A stretch of 64,000 nt of DNA from an uncultured Bacteroidota bacterium. GTDB lineage: Bacteria > Bacteroidota > Bacteroidia > Flavobacteriales_D > Crocinitomicaceae. Under the pieces are notes generated by a model that worked only from the letters and a program-made list of their open reading frames with translations, was not told the origin of the DNA and ran no database searches. Below are positions 42,296 through 52,615 of this stretch, in pieces. The stretch covers positions 18,192 through 82,191 of the forward strand of contig CALCCB010000007.1 of assembly GCA_937899625.1 (NCBI GenBank), in the 5' to 3' direction. The first letter of the stretch is position 1, and each line of letters starts with the position of its first letter. The position numbers were made by a program, and so were the translations under genes.

Positions 42296-43994
42296 AAGGA
42301 ATTAGCTTCAAACGGTTTCTCAGTGCCTGGATTTTATCCTGATTGGCTTTGATCTTGGTCTCAACTTCTTTTCTCAAAGCATCGGCTCCTTTCGATCTTG
42401 CAAAGAATCCGAGGTTGTTCTCGAATTGAATGATCTCTGCATTTAGCTTATCGATCTGTTGTCTGATATCTGTCCGCTCTCTTGACATAAGTCGTGCTGA
42501 ATCAGGTGAAGATTGCATTGTTTCTAGTTTGGCCTCAAACATGATCTTATCCTTTTCAGATCCTTCAAGTTTGATCTTTGCGTAATGCCTGTCCAATGCA
42601 CTTTTAAAACGATCATAGATCGTATTTTTTTCTTTCATTGGCACTTTGCCTGCATCGTTGAATCGAGACGCAAATTGTTTCAGGTCTGCCAGAGTTTCTT
42701 TAATGTTTTCCTTAGGCTGGTAAGCACTGATTTCCTCAATGATTGCTTCTTTTACCTTAAGATTATTCTCAAGCTCTTTGTCTTGATCTTCAAAGTATTT
42801 CTGTCTTGCGTTGAAAAAAGCATCACAAGCTGATCGGAATTCATTCCATAATTTTTGTTCAAGCTTTTGACCTGCATGCCCCGTTTTTTTCCATTGCTTT
42901 TGAAGCTGGATCAACTGGTTAGCGGTTTCTTTCCAATCTGCTGAATCCTTTAATTCGTTTGCCTTTTGTATGAGTTGCTTTTTCGCTTCTGCAATATCAG
43001 AATATTGTTCATGAACCGTTGCGAAAAACGCTTTTTTAGCTTCGAAGAAACGATCGCAAAGTGCTCTGAATTCTTGCCAGACTTCTTCGTTTTCTTTTTT
43101 AGGGCCAAATCCAACTGATTTCCATGTCTCTTGAAGGTGAAGTAGGGTAGATGTCGCTTTTTCCCATTCTTTCACCGTAGATAATGCAATTGATTCAGCA
43201 ACATGCTGTTCTGTTTGTGAGATCAGTTCTTTCTTCTTGGAAATATTTTCCTGAAGTGTGTTTCTTCTCTCATCATAGAACTGTTGGATCTTTTCATAAA
43301 GAGATCTTACATTTTCCCAATAGCTGTTCTTTAAAGACTCCCACTCCTCATTTACCACCGGTCCGATTTCATCCCAGTCATTTTGAAGTGATTTCAGGGC
43401 ACTTTCTAGTTCTTTGATGGAGGAAATATTTTTCAACTCCTCAAGTTGCTGAACGATCTCGGTTTTAAGTTGGGTATTCCTTTTCAGATCATGATCCTTA
43501 AGCTCCTTGTAGATCTTTATGTTGTAAAAGAATTGCTCAAGCAGTTTAGAATATTCCTTCTGGATCTCATCCCTCTTTTCACGAGGAATATCACCAATGG
43601 TTTTCCATTTGTCATGAATTTCCTTGTAAGCATTGAACGCAGACCCGATGTTCTCTTCGTGAAGAATGATCTCCTGTAGTTTGGCGATCAATGCTTTTTT
43701 CTGCTTAAGATGTTCAGTTTCTTCTGCGTCTTTCTGTGCCTTTAGCTGCTTGCGTTTTTCACGGAAGTCATTGTAGATTTCATAGAACTCGTCTTTCAAA
43801 GGCTTGAAATCCATTAACTCTATTTCTTCACCCTTCTCCTGAGCTTCCATAGCGGCTATTTGTTGCTTACGTTCCTCCTCAAGGATATAGTCCTCAAAAC
43901 GAGTCTTAAGCTCATTTACTTCACGACTAACGCTAAGGATATCTTCCTGTTGAGATAAGCCCTTTAATTCCTCTATCAATTTATTTTCTTCCAT
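42288..43994 (-). CDS. DUF349 coiled-coil protein
   Basis: A 568-residue protein made of repeated helical segments of the DUF349 type, each ~70 residues: e.g. IHDKWKTIGDIPREKRDEIQKEY, LQNDWDEIGPV...SYWENVRSLYEKIQQFYDERR, LQETWKSVGFGPKKENEEVWQEFRALCDRFFEAKK and KQWKKTGHAGQKLEQKLWNEFRSACDAFFNARQKYF. I count at least four such units, with 'W..iG..p....e.vW.ef...cd.Ff..k' periodicity. It is charged, non-membrane and largely alpha-helical. Function is not established; homologues are common in Bacteroidota and proteobacteria. It lies between pfkB (11-base gap) and the membrane protein gene (eight-base overlap), so the three are one operon. Confidence 0.85.
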   Translation of the reverse strand: MEENKLIEELKGLSQQEDILSVSREVNELKTRFEDYILEEERKQQIAAMEAQEKGEEIELMDFKPLKDEFYEIYNDFREKRKQLKAQKDAEETEHLKQKKALIAKLQEIILHEENIGSAFNAYKEIHDKWKTIGDIPREKRDEIQKEYSKLLEQFFYNIKIYKELKDHDLKRNTQLKTEIVQQLEELKNISSIKELESALKSLQNDWDEIGPVVNEEWESLKNSYWENVRSLYEKIQQFYDERRNTLQENISKKKELISQTEQHVAESIALSTVKEWEKATSTLLHLQETWKSVGFGPKKENEEVWQEFRALCDRFFEAKKAFFATVHEQYSDIAEAKKQLIQKANELKDSADWKETANQLIQLQKQWKKTGHAGQKLEQKLWNEFRSACDAFFNARQKYFEDQDKELENNLKVKEAIIEEISAYQPKENIKETLADLKQFASRFNDAGKVPMKEKNTIYDRFKSALDRHYAKIKLEGSEKDKIMFEAKLETMQSSPDSARLMSRERTDIRQQIDKLNAEIIQFENNLGFFARSKGADALRKEVETKIKANQDKIQALRNRLKLIPYE

Positions 43995-44005
43995 GATTTT
44001 TGTTG

Positions 44006-44932
44006 TTAAGCCGGAACAACCATTTCAAACGCAGTTAGCGAAATAAACTGGTCGATTCTGTCTTCAAGTTCTTTCTTACTGATCTCAGTCAGACGGTCTG
44101 TCCCAAATTTTTCAACGCAGAAAGATGCTAATGCCGAACCAGCAATGATGGCTCTTTTCATGTTGTCGAAAGAATAGTCATCTGTAGCGGCAATGTATCC
44201 CATAAATCCACCTGCGAATGTATCTCCAGCTCCTGTAGGATCAAAAACTTCTTCCAATGGTAAAGCAGGTGCAAAAAAGACTTTGTCACCATGGAATAAA
44301 AGAGCGCCGTGTTCTCCTTTTTTGATGATCAGGATCTTTGGTCCCATTGCACGGATCACCTTAGCGGCCTTCACCAATGAATATTCCTTTGATAATTGTC
44401 TTGCCTCTTCATCGTTGATGATCAATACATCAACCATAGACATGGTTTTCTTCAATTCATCCAATGCTATTTCCATCCAGAAGTTCATCGTATCCATTGC
44501 CACCAACTTTGGACGCTTCTCTAATCTTTCAATAACCGATCTCTGCACTTGTGGACTAAGATTTCCCAACATCAAGTATTCAGTATCCTGATAATTTTCA
44601 GGGATGATCGGATCAAAATGTTCCAATACGTTTAGTTCAGTTACAAGTGTATCTCTTGAGTTCATATCATTATGATATTTTCCCGACCAGAAGAACGTTT
44701 TCTCTCCTTTTTTGATCTGAAGCCCGTCAGTATTAACCCCTCTTGATACAAGTGTATCGATCATTTCCTGTGGGAAATCATCCCCAACAACCGCCACAAT
44801 TCGCTGTTCTTTCATAAAGAAAGAAGAAGAAAGGGCGATATATGTACCCGCTCCACCAATAATTTTATCGGTTTTTCCAAAAGGTGTTTCGATCGCGTCA
44901 AATGCCACACTTCCAACTGTAAGTAAACTCAT
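44006..44932 (-). CDS. PfkB-family carbohydrate/nucleoside kinase
   Basis: A 308-residue ribokinase-fold enzyme. The N-terminal part has GGAGTYIALSSSFF, a GG dipeptide signature. The C-terminal PfkB signature is EEVFDPTGAGDTFAGGFMGYIA, with the catalytic Asp in GAGDTF, and NDEEARQLSKE lies in the ATP fold. It phosphorylates a sugar or nucleoside in the cytoplasm; the substrate cannot be fixed from motifs. A -7 element sits 27 bases upstream. It heads an operon with the DUF349 and membrane protein genes and is divergent from the AsmA-like gene, with 205 bases between them. Confidence 0.92.
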   Translation of the reverse strand: MSLLTVGSVAFDAIETPFGKTDKIIGGAGTYIALSSSFFMKEQRIVAVVGDDFPQEMIDTLVSRGVNTDGLQIKKGEKTFFWSGKYHNDMNSRDTLVTELNVLEHFDPIIPENYQDTEYLMLGNLSPQVQRSVIERLEKRPKLVAMDTMNFWMEIALDELKKTMSMVDVLIINDEEARQLSKEYSLVKAAKVIRAMGPKILIIKKGEHGALLFHGDKVFFAPALPLEEVFDPTGAGDTFAGGFMGYIAATDDYSFDNMKRAIIAGSALASFCVEKFGTDRLTEISKKELEDRIDQFISLTAFEMVVPA

Positions 44933-44959
44933 TTTCTATGTATTGTTTAAAAAGGAAAA

Positions 44960-44967
44960 CAAAGATA
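44960..44967 (-). promoter_or_regulatory. -7 promoter element of the pfkB-DUF349 operon
   Basis: Minus-strand TATCTTTG, exact TAnnTTTG, 27 bases before the ATG at 44932. No clear -33 TTG. Confidence 0.4.
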
Positions 44968-45099
44968 GTTCTTCATAGGTAGAATGTTGTTAGAATTCCG
45001 AAGAATCTTGGTGTCGACTTGACATAGAAATAGAAAAAGAGTCTTCTTCACAGTTATAAATCCAAACAAATCAGCGTTAATAAGTTATAACGAAGAACG

Positions 45100-45130
45100 T
45101 TGATCAGCCCTGATATACGGGGTAAATTTG
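45100..45130 (+). promoter_or_regulatory. Promoter of the AsmA-like operon
   Basis: TTG at 45100-45102, exactly 20 bases, then TAAATTTG at 45123-45130. It ends seven bases before the ATG at 45138, giving a leader of only a few bases. Confidence 0.7.
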
Positions 45131-45137
45131 ATATTAC

Positions 45138-47807
45138 ATGAAGAAAACCTTGATCATAATAGGCAAATGGCTTGGTATTGCGATAATTTCTATCGTGGTA
45201 ATAATTACTGCTTCCCTGTATTTTTTCAAGGATGAGATCTGTGGGATCGTAATCAACGAGATGAACAAGCACCTGAAAGCCAAGGTAGAAGTGGGCAAGG
45301 TGGATCTCACCTTTTGGGGGTCGTTCCCTAATTTGAGTGTCGATTTCAACCACGTTTTTATACAGGATGCCTATCAGGATGCACGCTCTAAAGACACCTT
45401 GTTCTTTTCAGAAAGGGTGCGTCTTAAATTCAATCCTCTTGACATTTGGAAGGAGGAATATAAATTAAAAAAGGTAGAAGTTGCCCGTGGAAGTTTACAG
45501 TTGAGGATTCGTCAAGATGGCGCCGTGAACTATGATATCATGAAACCGTCTGAAGGTACTTCCTCATCAGAGTTTGAATTTGCGATCGAAGAAGTAGCTC
45601 TCGAAGGATTGAGACTTCTGTATGATAATCAGGCTACTAAACAGTTCTATTCAGCGGATCTGAATGAAACCTCACTGAATGGAAACTTCAATGAAGAAAG
45701 ATTTGATGTAGGTGTAAAAAGTGATCTGAAGATCCAGAAAGCGAAGAGTGGAGAAGTCTCTCTAATGAACAGAAAAAAAGCATCTTTGAATCTTAAAGTC
45801 ACCGTTGATAAAGCATCAGGCAAAACAGAATTACCAGGTGGTCAAATAACAATTTCAGGATTGCCATTCCTTATTGATGGTTATGTAGATACGTTGGGGT
45901 ATCAATTCAACGTCAAATCAGATCATATTCAGTTGGCAGATGTTGTCAATAGCTTCGATGTAGATGAAGTAAAGAGAGTAAACGAATTTAAGGGTACAGG
46001 GTTGATCAATTTTGATCTCGATGTGAAGGGGCAGAATGAGACAACTTCGCCGGCAAAGATCAAATGCTCTTTTGGTGTTGATAATGGTTCTTTGAAAGAA
46101 CCGGTGATGGGTTTATGGGTGAAGAACATTGATCTTCAGGGAGAATACAGCAATGTCGAAGGAATCGAAAAGGAATACCTGAATTTGAAAGATATTCGGT
46201 TTACTACCGTTGGAGGCCCGTTTGCCGGAAATCTCAAACTAACCAAATTTACCGCTCCTCGATACAAAGGAAATGCAAACGGAAATCTTGATCTGCGTAT
46301 CGTACACGCGCTGTTCAGAATTCCGATGGTGGAAGAATTGATCGGGAACGTTGGTGTTAGAAGTGATTTTGATATTCACACGATCGTTCACCCCGATGAA
46401 TCAAATGATTATAAGATCGCGCGCTGCGAAGGGGATGTTGATTTGAGAAATATTCAGGTAAAACTAATAGATGATAAACGCGTCTTCAAGAGAGTAAATG
46501 GAAGACTTTACCTTCGAAATGATGAGGCCGGAATTGATGGTATAAAGCTTGAACTTGGTGGCTCTGACTTAGAGCTTGACGGTGTATTCAGAAACCTAGT
46601 TCCTTTTCTCAGAGATAAGGGGAACTTGAAGGCCGAAGTAGAGATCAAAAGCAATCGAATAGATGTTGCTGATCTTGGTTCTACCTCTAAGGAGGAAAAA
46701 TTTCAGGATGGACGAAAATTCTTGTTACCGAACAATCTTGAAGGGTCTGTTGTGTTGGATGTTCGTCAGCTCAAATACGAAAAACATCTTTTTAAAGATA
46801 TCAGGGGGAATATGGTCATGGGTAATCGAACCTTGTTCTTTAATAACATGTCGCTGATCAATGCTGATGCAAGAATTTTTGGCGAGTTGACCATTCAGGA
46901 ACGAACACCGGAAATCTTCCATCTGATCACAAAGGCTGAGTCGAGTGGGATCAATTTTAAATCCTTATTCCGTGAATGGGATAATTTTGAACAGGAGGTT
47001 ATCACAGAAGACAATATTTCTGGAAAGGCACAAGCGAAGATCTATCTTGAAGCTCCGTTTGATTTCAGATCTGGAATCATCCTCGCATCCTTAAAGTCAG
47101 AAATTGATCTGAGGATCGAAAATGGAAGACTGAAGAATGTCGAGGCTTTTAGGGAGATTACAAAAAGTCTGAAAACAAGTAATGCAGCTAAGTTGGCAAT
47201 AGGCTCTTCGAATATTGAAACATTGGAAAAGAAGCTACTTGACCTCAAATTCGAAACATTAGAGAACCGATTGATCATCAAGAATAAAAAGATCCAGATA
47301 CCTGTGATGAATATCAATTCGAGTGCTTTAGATCTGAAAGCCTCAGGATCACACACATTCGATAACGAAATCGATTACAAATTTGCTTTCAGATTCAGAG
47401 ATCTCAAAGAGAAAGATAAGGTCAGCGAATTCGGGGAGGAGGAAGACGACGGAACCGGAATGTGGGTATACATGCGCATGTATGGATCACTTGATAATCC
47501 TACAATTGAATGGGATAAAGATTCTAAGAAGCAGCAGGCAAAAGAGAACAGACAAGAAGAAAAGAATGACGTTAAGTCGATCCTAAAAACGGAATTTGGT
47601 TTGTTTAAAAGCGACACAGCAGTAAAAATCTATCAGGAGAAGAAAAAGCCACAAGAGAAGATTGAATTTGATTTCGGAACGGAGGAACAGAATGCTAAAA
47701 AAGAAGAACTCGAGAAGATCAAGAAGGATTCGAAGCTGAAGAACAAGTTGAAACAGATGAAGGAGGAATCTGAAAAAGACAAACAGGTCGACTGGGAATT
47801 TAATTGA
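45138..47807 (+). CDS. AsmA-like family protein
   Basis: An 889-residue protein with an N-terminal transmembrane anchor ([23 protein letters not shown], about residues 5-28) and a long beta-rich body of the AsmA/YhjG type: e.g. [37 protein letters not shown] at the start, [19 protein letters not shown] and [27 protein letters not shown] near the end. Related proteins form lipid-transport bridges or help outer-membrane assembly. The final ~110 residues are highly charged and low-complexity ([15 protein letters not shown], ..[15 protein letters not shown]), likely disordered or coiled. The promoter is near-leaderless. A YyaL-like gene follows within eight bases. Confidence 0.88.
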   Translation: MKKTLIIIGKWLGIAIISIVVIITASLYFFKDEICGIVINEMNKHLKAKVEVGKVDLTFWGSFPNLSVDFNHVFIQDAYQDARSKDTLFFSERVRLKFNPLDIWKEEYKLKKVEVARGSLQLRIRQDGAVNYDIMKPSEGTSSSEFEFAIEEVALEGLRLLYDNQATKQFYSADLNETSLNGNFNEERFDVGVKSDLKIQKAKSGEVSLMNRKKASLNLKVTVDKASGKTELPGGQITISGLPFLIDGYVDTLGYQFNVKSDHIQLADVVNSFDVDEVKRVNEFKGTGLINFDLDVKGQNETTSPAKIKCSFGVDNGSLKEPVMGLWVKNIDLQGEYSNVEGIEKEYLNLKDIRFTTVGGPFAGNLKLTKFTAPRYKGNANGNLDLRIVHALFRIPMVEELIGNVGVRSDFDIHTIVHPDESNDYKIARCEGDVDLRNIQVKLIDDKRVFKRVNGRLYLRNDEAGIDGIKLELGGSDLELDGVFRNLVPFLRDKGNLKAEVEIKSNRIDVADLGSTSKEEKFQDGRKFLLPNNLEGSVVLDVRQLKYEKHLFKDIRGNMVMGNRTLFFNNMSLINADARIFGELTIQERTPEIFHLITKAESSGINFKSLFREWDNFEQEVITEDNISGKAQAKIYLEAPFDFRSGIILASLKSEIDLRIENGRLKNVEAFREITKSLKTSNAAKLAIGSSNIETLEKKLLDLKFETLENRLIIKNKKIQIPVMNINSSALDLKASGSHTFDNEIDYKFAFRFRDLKEKDKVSEFGEEEDDGTGMWVYMRMYGSLDNPTIEWDKDSKKQQAKENRQEEKNDVKSILKTEFGLFKSDTAVKIYQEKKKPQEKIEFDFGTEEQNAKKEELEKIKKDSKLKNKLKQMKEESEKDKQVDWEFN

Positions 47808-47815
47808 TCCGTGAA

Positions 47816-49840
47816 ATGCATAAATATACCAACGCTCTGGCAAGCGAATCGTCACCCTATCTTCTTCAACATGCACATAATCCGGTCAACTGGGTGCCAT
47901 GGTCTCAGGAAGCTTTCGATCAAGCTAAAAAAGAAAATAAACTGGTTTTAGTCTCTATAGGTTATTCAAGTTGTCATTGGTGTCATGTCATGGAAAGGGA
48001 ATGCTTCGAAAATGAAGAAGTAGCCCAGCTTATGAACGATCATTTCGTCAATATCAAAGTGGATCGGGAAGAGCATCCGGATGTTGATCAGATCTACATG
48101 ACGGCGGTTCAGTTAATGACCCAAAAAGGTGGTTGGCCATTGAATTGTTTCACCTTACCAGATGGAAAGCCTGTTTATGGAGGCACTTATTTCCCGAAGG
48201 ATCAGTGGATGCATATCCTGCGATCGCTTGAACATACCTATCGTACAGATCGTGAAAGAGCAGTTGAATATGCCGAAAAATTAAGCGAAGGCGTAGAGCT
48301 AAGTGAGCTCATTACCAAACCAGTGTTAGACGTGAAATTTGAGGAGGAGCGCTTACACGAAATGGTCTTGAGATGGTCAAGAAATTTTGATAAGATAGAA
48401 GGGGGAGGAACAAGAGCACCTAAATTTCCGATGCCCAATAATTATGAATTCCTTCTTCGTTATGGGGTTCAATATGAGAGTGATAAAGTTCTTTCTCATG
48501 TTGAATTAACATTGGATAAAATGGCGGCGGGTGGAATTTATGATCAGATTGGGGGTGGATTTTATCGGTACTCGGTTGATATGATCTGGAAAGTGCCTCA
48601 TTTTGAAAAGATGTTGTACGATAATGCTCAGCTATTATCATTATATGCACAAGCGTATCAGGTATTCAAAAAGGATACATATGCCAGAGTGATCGATGAG
48701 ACAGTTGAGTGGTTGAACAGAGAAATGAAGTCAAAGGAAGGGTCTTTTTTCAGTGCGATCGATGCAGATTCTGAAGGGGAGGAAGGTAAATTTTATTGTT
48801 GGGAAGAGGATGAGTTGAAGCGAATATTAGGGGGAGAGTTTTCCTGGTTCAAAGAGTTTTACGGGATCAATCAAAAAGGATATTGGGAGGACGGGAAGTT
48901 CATTTTAACAGAAACCATTTCTGAAACGAGCTTTGCCAAAAAAATGAACTGGTCATTAGAAGAAATGCGCGCCAAGATTTCTTCGGTCAAAGATAACCTG
49001 TTGAATGAAAGAAAGAGAAGGATTCGTCCCGGACTCGATTTCAAATGTATCACAAGCTGGAACGCGATGCTAGTTAGTGGTTTATGCGACGCGTATCGTG
49101 CACTTCAAAATGAAGAATTTAAACTTATCGCCAGAAAGATCGTGCTTTGGATCCAGGATTATCAATTGAATAATGAAGGACACTTATTCCGAATAAGAAC
49201 GAATGGTCAGACTTCCATCAAAGGAGTCCTGGAGGATTATGCGATGGTCATACAGGCTTATTTAGACTACTTTGAGATCAGTGGAGAAGAAGTATGGGTT
49301 TATAGAGCTGAGGAACTGAGACAGGTAGTGTACAGCGAATTCAGGGATGAGCAATCAAAAATGTTCTTTTTCACTTCAAGTGATTCTCCTTTGGTGGTTC
49401 GAAAAATGGAACTGAATGATAATGTCATTCCTTCTTCAAATTCAGTGATGGCACGAAATTTATTCAGACTGTCGCAGTTATTTCATAAAAATGAAATGAA
49501 AGAAGATGCATCTCAAATGCTCGCAAATGTTTATGAAGGAATGGAGCAGTATGGGGCAGGGTATTCGAATTGGGGAAATTGTTTGATGGAATTGACGAAT
49601 GAATTCTATCAGGTAGTAATTATGGAGGATAAGCACCAAAGAGTAAGTGATCAATTGTTGAAGCACTATTTACCACAAGTGGTATTTGCTATTTCAGACA
49701 GTGAAGAAAATGAACTCCCGATCTTTGAATACAAGTTCGGACAGAAATTGCCTCAAATTTCAGTTTGCTATGAAGGAACCTGCTTGTTGCCAACCTCTGA
49801 TCCTGAAGAAGCCCTTTTATTGATCAGAAAGGGACACTAA
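47816..49840 (+). CDS. Thioredoxin-domain glucanase-like protein (DUF255/YyaL/SPATA20 family)
   Basis: A 674-residue protein from the ATG at 47816. The N-terminal DUF255 thioredoxin-like domain has [23 protein letters not shown] and CxxC-type [20 protein letters not shown], then [18 protein letters not shown] and [22 protein letters not shown]. The remaining ~500 residues form an (alpha/alpha)6-barrel-like region (e.g. [57 protein letters not shown]) as in the YyaL family. Its function is not settled; members have been compared to N-acylglucosamine epimerases. The frame to 47804 would add four residues upstream of the ATG and overlap the AsmA stop; the ATG is preferred. It lies directly after the AsmA gene. 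Confidence 0.9.
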   Translation: MHKYTNALASESSPYLLQHAHNPVNWVPWSQEAFDQAKKENKLVLVSIGYSSCHWCHVMERECFENEEVAQLMNDHFVNIKVDREEHPDVDQIYMTAVQLMTQKGGWPLNCFTLPDGKPVYGGTYFPKDQWMHILRSLEHTYRTDRERAVEYAEKLSEGVELSELITKPVLDVKFEEERLHEMVLRWSRNFDKIEGGGTRAPKFPMPNNYEFLLRYGVQYESDKVLSHVELTLDKMAAGGIYDQIGGGFYRYSVDMIWKVPHFEKMLYDNAQLLSLYAQAYQVFKKDTYARVIDETVEWLNREMKSKEGSFFSAIDADSEGEEGKFYCWEEDELKRILGGEFSWFKEFYGINQKGYWEDGKFILTETISETSFAKKMNWSLEEMRAKISSVKDNLLNERKRRIRPGLDFKCITSWNAMLVSGLCDAYRALQNEEFKLIARKIVLWIQDYQLNNEGHLFRIRTNGQTSIKGVLEDYAMVIQAYLDYFEISGEEVWVYRAEELRQVVYSEFRDEQSKMFFFTSSDSPLVVRKMELNDNVIPSSNSVMARNLFRLSQLFHKNEMKEDASQMLANVYEGMEQYGAGYSNWGNCLMELTNEFYQVVIMEDKHQRVSDQLLKHYLPQVVFAISDSEENELPIFEYKFGQKLPQISVCYEGTCLLPTSDPEEALLLIRKGH

Positions 49841-49907
49841 CAATTTTGATTTGAAAACATTGACCAATCGTTGTTCGAGACATAGTAGTAATCAGTTCTT
49901 TTGCGAA

Positions 49908-50795
49908 GTGAAATATTCTGTATTCCTCTTATTTCTTGTTTTATCGGTTTTCTCCAAAGCTCAAATGCTGGATAACAGGTTGGGATATGCCTTTACCGAT
50001 AAGCCCTTTTTTAATGTTGATTTTATTCGGGTAAACGGAATCAAAGAGATCCATGGACAGTTCACTTATAAAAAACCGGGTGAGGTTATGCGTACCACAG
50101 AGTATTATTACGTGTATGGGTTCGACCAGAATGGCAGGTTATCTTTTAGCTATGAAACAAAAAAGGATGACGGAACGATTGACACGGTATGGAATTATTA
50201 CGTCTATACTGCGAACGGAATTTTGATCGAACACAAAAAGACCAACTCTCAGGGATTCAATGTTGTTGTTTATAAATACGATGAAAAAGACAGAGTCATT
50301 CGAGAAAGTCACTTCAGGGAATATAGAGACAGTAATGATGTTCAGCAACGGCTACTTTTCAATGAGGAAACCATCGAGTACAAGGACTACGAAAATCAGG
50401 AGCAGCGTATTTACTCAAATAGTTATGGGCTTCCGTATAAAAAAGAGATTTGGTATTATAATGAACTTGGATATCTGACAGAACTTGAACAACAACTGTT
50501 GATGACGTCAAGAGTAATTCAAACAAAATATTCATACAATGACAAGGGGCTACTGGAAAAAATGGACGTAGTGAAAGACCGGGCGCCTTATCCAGAAGAG
50601 ACGACGAAGTTTACCTACGATGAAAATGGAGATCTGGAGTCAAGGGAATATAGTAAGGAAGAAGTACCTGTCACTAGACATGAAATGATCTACGACGATA
50701 AAAGCAAATTACTGGTATACGTGCTTACAAAAGATGTTTCTACGAATTTTATCATGATCCTTGGGTTTAAGGATTATCGCTTCTTCTCCAGGTAA
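49908..50795 (+). CDS. Secreted protein with YD-repeat-like strands, function unknown
   Basis: A 295-residue exported protein if it starts at the GTG at 49908 (signal KYSVFLLFLVLSVFSKAQ); a TTG at 49851 would add 19 residues that do not look like a signal peptide. The mature part is built of repeated short strands resembling RHS/YD beta-hairpins: YYYVYGFDQNGRLSFSYETK, VVVYKYDEKDRVIRESH, IWYYNELGYLTELEQQL, KYSYNDKGLLEKMD and KFTYDENGDLESREYS. That is the 'Y.YD..G.l' periodicity of YD repeats. It has no known function; it may display at the cell surface. It is the third gene of the AsmA operon and its end overlaps that of the convergent lycopene cyclase gene by 22 bases. Confidence 0.7.
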   Translation: MKYSVFLLFLVLSVFSKAQMLDNRLGYAFTDKPFFNVDFIRVNGIKEIHGQFTYKKPGEVMRTTEYYYVYGFDQNGRLSFSYETKKDDGTIDTVWNYYVYTANGILIEHKKTNSQGFNVVVYKYDEKDRVIRESHFREYRDSNDVQQRLLFNEETIEYKDYENQEQRIYSNSYGLPYKKEIWYYNELGYLTELEQQLLMTSRVIQTKYSYNDKGLLEKMDVVKDRAPYPEETTKFTYDENGDLESREYSKEEVPVTRHEMIYDDKSKLLVYVLTKDVSTNFIMILGFKDYRFFSR

Positions 50796-51478
50796 TAACC
50801 ATACTTTTTCTTAAGCTCTTCGTAGATCCATACGATCATAATGAGCATACTATAGTTGTAATATAGGTCTTCAACGGGAATTGTAAATAATCGGATTCCC
50901 ATAATATGCTCACTGCTGTACCAAACGATAGGTTCCGGAGTAGCAATTCCTGTTAGAACTCCATTCACGATCAGGAATGGAATAACAGCAATAACATACA
51001 TCATGAAAAATCTCGTGTACCAGGAATAACGATATACGAAAAGGACACCTATTGTAAGCATTGCAGAAAGGATGCATGCGGAAGCCGTGTACCAGTTTTC
51101 AAGATAAAAAGCGCCGAACAAAAGGCCTGAAAAAGTAACAGTGAATCCAAAGATCTTACTCGCTTTTAAAGGATGAAAATCGGGGAAGTAAGCGATTAAT
51201 ACTTCGTAAATAAAGAGACATGCATACGGTACGAGTACAAAGAAAAGAACTTCCTCAATTGGTAAATTCCCCAGGAAGATACCAGAGAGATACTTTGGTG
51301 TGAACCCCCAGATTTCAGAACGAGTGAAATATTCATCCCATAAAACAAAGACAGCACCTACCAATAAGATACTTGGGAAAAGTATTTTCCAAAAAGTATA
51401 AAAATGAACCTTTTTATCGAAGCTTAGTGCAAAAGGACCTAGTATCGTGCCCAAAAGGACTATAAAATAGAGACTCAT
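50774..51478 (-). CDS. Lycopene cyclase domain-containing protein (CrtYcd-type)
   Basis: A 234-residue integral membrane protein with about seven hydrophobic helices. Two conserved acidic pairs are seen: GNLPIEEVLFFVLVPYACLFIYE and FTIPVEDLYYNYSMLIMIVW. The PxE(E/D) motifs are the signature of the carotenoid cyclase family (CrtYc/CrtYd and fungal CarRA), and the two half-domains are fused in one chain here. It would close one or both ends of lycopene into beta-ionone rings. It overlaps crtZ by four bases on the same strand, so it is the last gene of the pigment operon. Its 3' end overlaps the unknown YD-repeat gene. Confidence 0.88.
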   Translation of the reverse strand: MSLYFIVLLGTILGPFALSFDKKVHFYTFWKILFPSILLVGAVFVLWDEYFTRSEIWGFTPKYLSGIFLGNLPIEEVLFFVLVPYACLFIYEVLIAYFPDFHPLKASKIFGFTVTFSGLLFGAFYLENWYTASACILSAMLTIGVLFVYRYSWYTRFFMMYVIAVIPFLIVNGVLTGIATPEPIVWYSSEHIMGIRLFTIPVEDLYYNYSMLIMIVWIYEELKKKYGYYLEKKR

Positions 51479-51951
51479 TTTTTGATGCGATTCGTTTCTG
51501 CACGTTGAGCCTCCCTAATGTATTTCATGGGTACAATGAGCATCCCGAAGCATTCTCCTTGCTCTTTACCCAAATGCTTGTGATGAACCTTGTGCGCCTT
51601 TCTGATCGCTCTGAAATAATTGTTGTCAATGTTCTTTAACCATTTGAATCTTCTGTGGATGAAAACGTCATGTACAAGAAAATAGGCTAGCCCATAAGCG
51701 GCAATTCCAAATCCAATCCAAACCGGAATAAAATTTTGGTTCATCATACCCAGCATAATGCACAACCAAGAAGGAATTGCATAGATCAGGAAAAACACGT
51801 CATTTCGCTCGAAAAAACCAGGTTCTTCCACGTGATGATCACGATGAAAATACCACATGAACCCATGCATAACGAATTTATGAGTTGCCCACGCCATGAA
51901 TTCCATGGCGAAAAATGTAGTTAAAAAGATCAAAGGGCCCCACCAATACAT
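51475..51951 (-). CDS. crtZ: Beta-carotene hydroxylase CrtZ
   Basis: A 158-residue membrane di-iron hydroxylase of the fatty acid hydroxylase superfamily. Histidine boxes: WATHKFVMHGFMWYFHRDHHVEE (HxxxxH and HxxHH), LVHDVFIHRRF and AHKVHHKHLGKEQG (HxxHH). It adds the 3-hydroxy group to beta-rings, giving hydroxylated carotenoids such as zeaxanthin or the end group of myxol. There are three or four hydrophobic segments. The gene starts two bases before the CruF-like gene's stop-to-start gap (51951/51953) and overlaps the cyclase gene by four bases, so this is a tight operon. Identification is firm by motif and context. Confidence 0.93.
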   Translation of the reverse strand: MYWWGPLIFLTTFFAMEFMAWATHKFVMHGFMWYFHRDHHVEEPGFFERNDVFFLIYAIPSWLCIMLGMMNQNFIPVWIGFGIAAYGLAYFLVHDVFIHRRFKWLKNIDNNYFRAIRKAHKVHHKHLGKEQGECFGMLIVPMKYIREAQRAETNRIKK

Positions 51952-51952
51952 G

Positions 51953-52585
51953 TTAGATCAAATTCTGAATTAAAAAGAATAATGCTAATATAAAGAACAA
52001 TCCTGTATGGACTTTGTTCGCTTCGTTAAGTCTCCATTTAAAATAAAGGAAATGCAATGGTATAGCGATCAGGAACCAGCAAATGTAATTGTAGATCGGA
52101 ATCGGTCCTTCCCAATTCCAGAAATCGCTTTTGATTGCAACGGGTTCGATTAAAAAATCGAGGAGCGTCATGAGCAATGATGAAAAAAGCGCGCTGATCC
52201 AGCGATTAAGCTTGAGCATTGCAATCGTTTCCGCCGAACAAACAACTAATAAACCCCAGTTCAAACCGATGATCAAAGGAATATCAAACAGTTTATACCC
52301 TAAATTTTGACCATACTGATAGTCTCCAAATAGATATCCGGTATGAACGCCAATCCATTCTGCACTAAATCCAACCAGGAAGCAGATCAGCAGAAAAACA
52401 AAGAAAAGAATATGTTTCGATTGCCTGCCAGTAAAGAGGATAAGGGTAGTAAACAACAAATTCGTTGCAGAGAGAGAAAGAAATAGTTCTCGATATTCAG
52501 TCAAATTCAAGCCTATCAAACCGACCAGATAAATGATCGTCGTAAGGATCAATAGAATTGAAGTGCGCTGAAGTTTAAGTTGCAT
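51953..52585 (-). CDS. cruF: Carotenoid 1,2-hydratase-like protein (CruF family)
   Basis: A 210-residue membrane protein with about six helices. The family signature AEWIGVHTGYLFGDYQYGQNLGYKLFDIPLIIGLNWGLLV is present (split here as GVHTGYLFGDYQYG and LFDIPLIIGLNWG), along with LDFLIEPVAIKSDFWNWEGPIPIYNYICWFLI. This matches the carotenoid C-1',2'-hydratase/bisanhydrobacterioruberin hydratase (CruF) family, which adds water to the acyclic end of monocyclic carotenoids. It is co-directional with crtZ and the cyclase. Together they point to a hydroxylated monocyclic product such as saproxanthin or myxol, but the desaturase/hydroxylase partners (crtB, crtI, crtD) are not in the window. Confidence 0.85.
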   Translation of the reverse strand: MQLKLQRTSILLILTTIIYLVGLIGLNLTEYRELFLSLSATNLLFTTLILFTGRQSKHILFFVFLLICFLVGFSAEWIGVHTGYLFGDYQYGQNLGYKLFDIPLIIGLNWGLLVVCSAETIAMLKLNRWISALFSSLLMTLLDFLIEPVAIKSDFWNWEGPIPIYNYICWFLIAIPLHFLYFKWRLNEANKVHTGLFFILALFFLIQNLI

Positions 52586-52615
52586 GAATGTGAAACAAAT
52601 AAATAAATTGAATGT

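Noticed and set aside
49851..49907. TTG start at 49851 for the YD-repeat protein
   Set aside because: The added residues (KTLTNRCSRHSSNQFFCE) do not form a signal peptide; GTG at 49908 gives a clean one. This is a preference, not proof.
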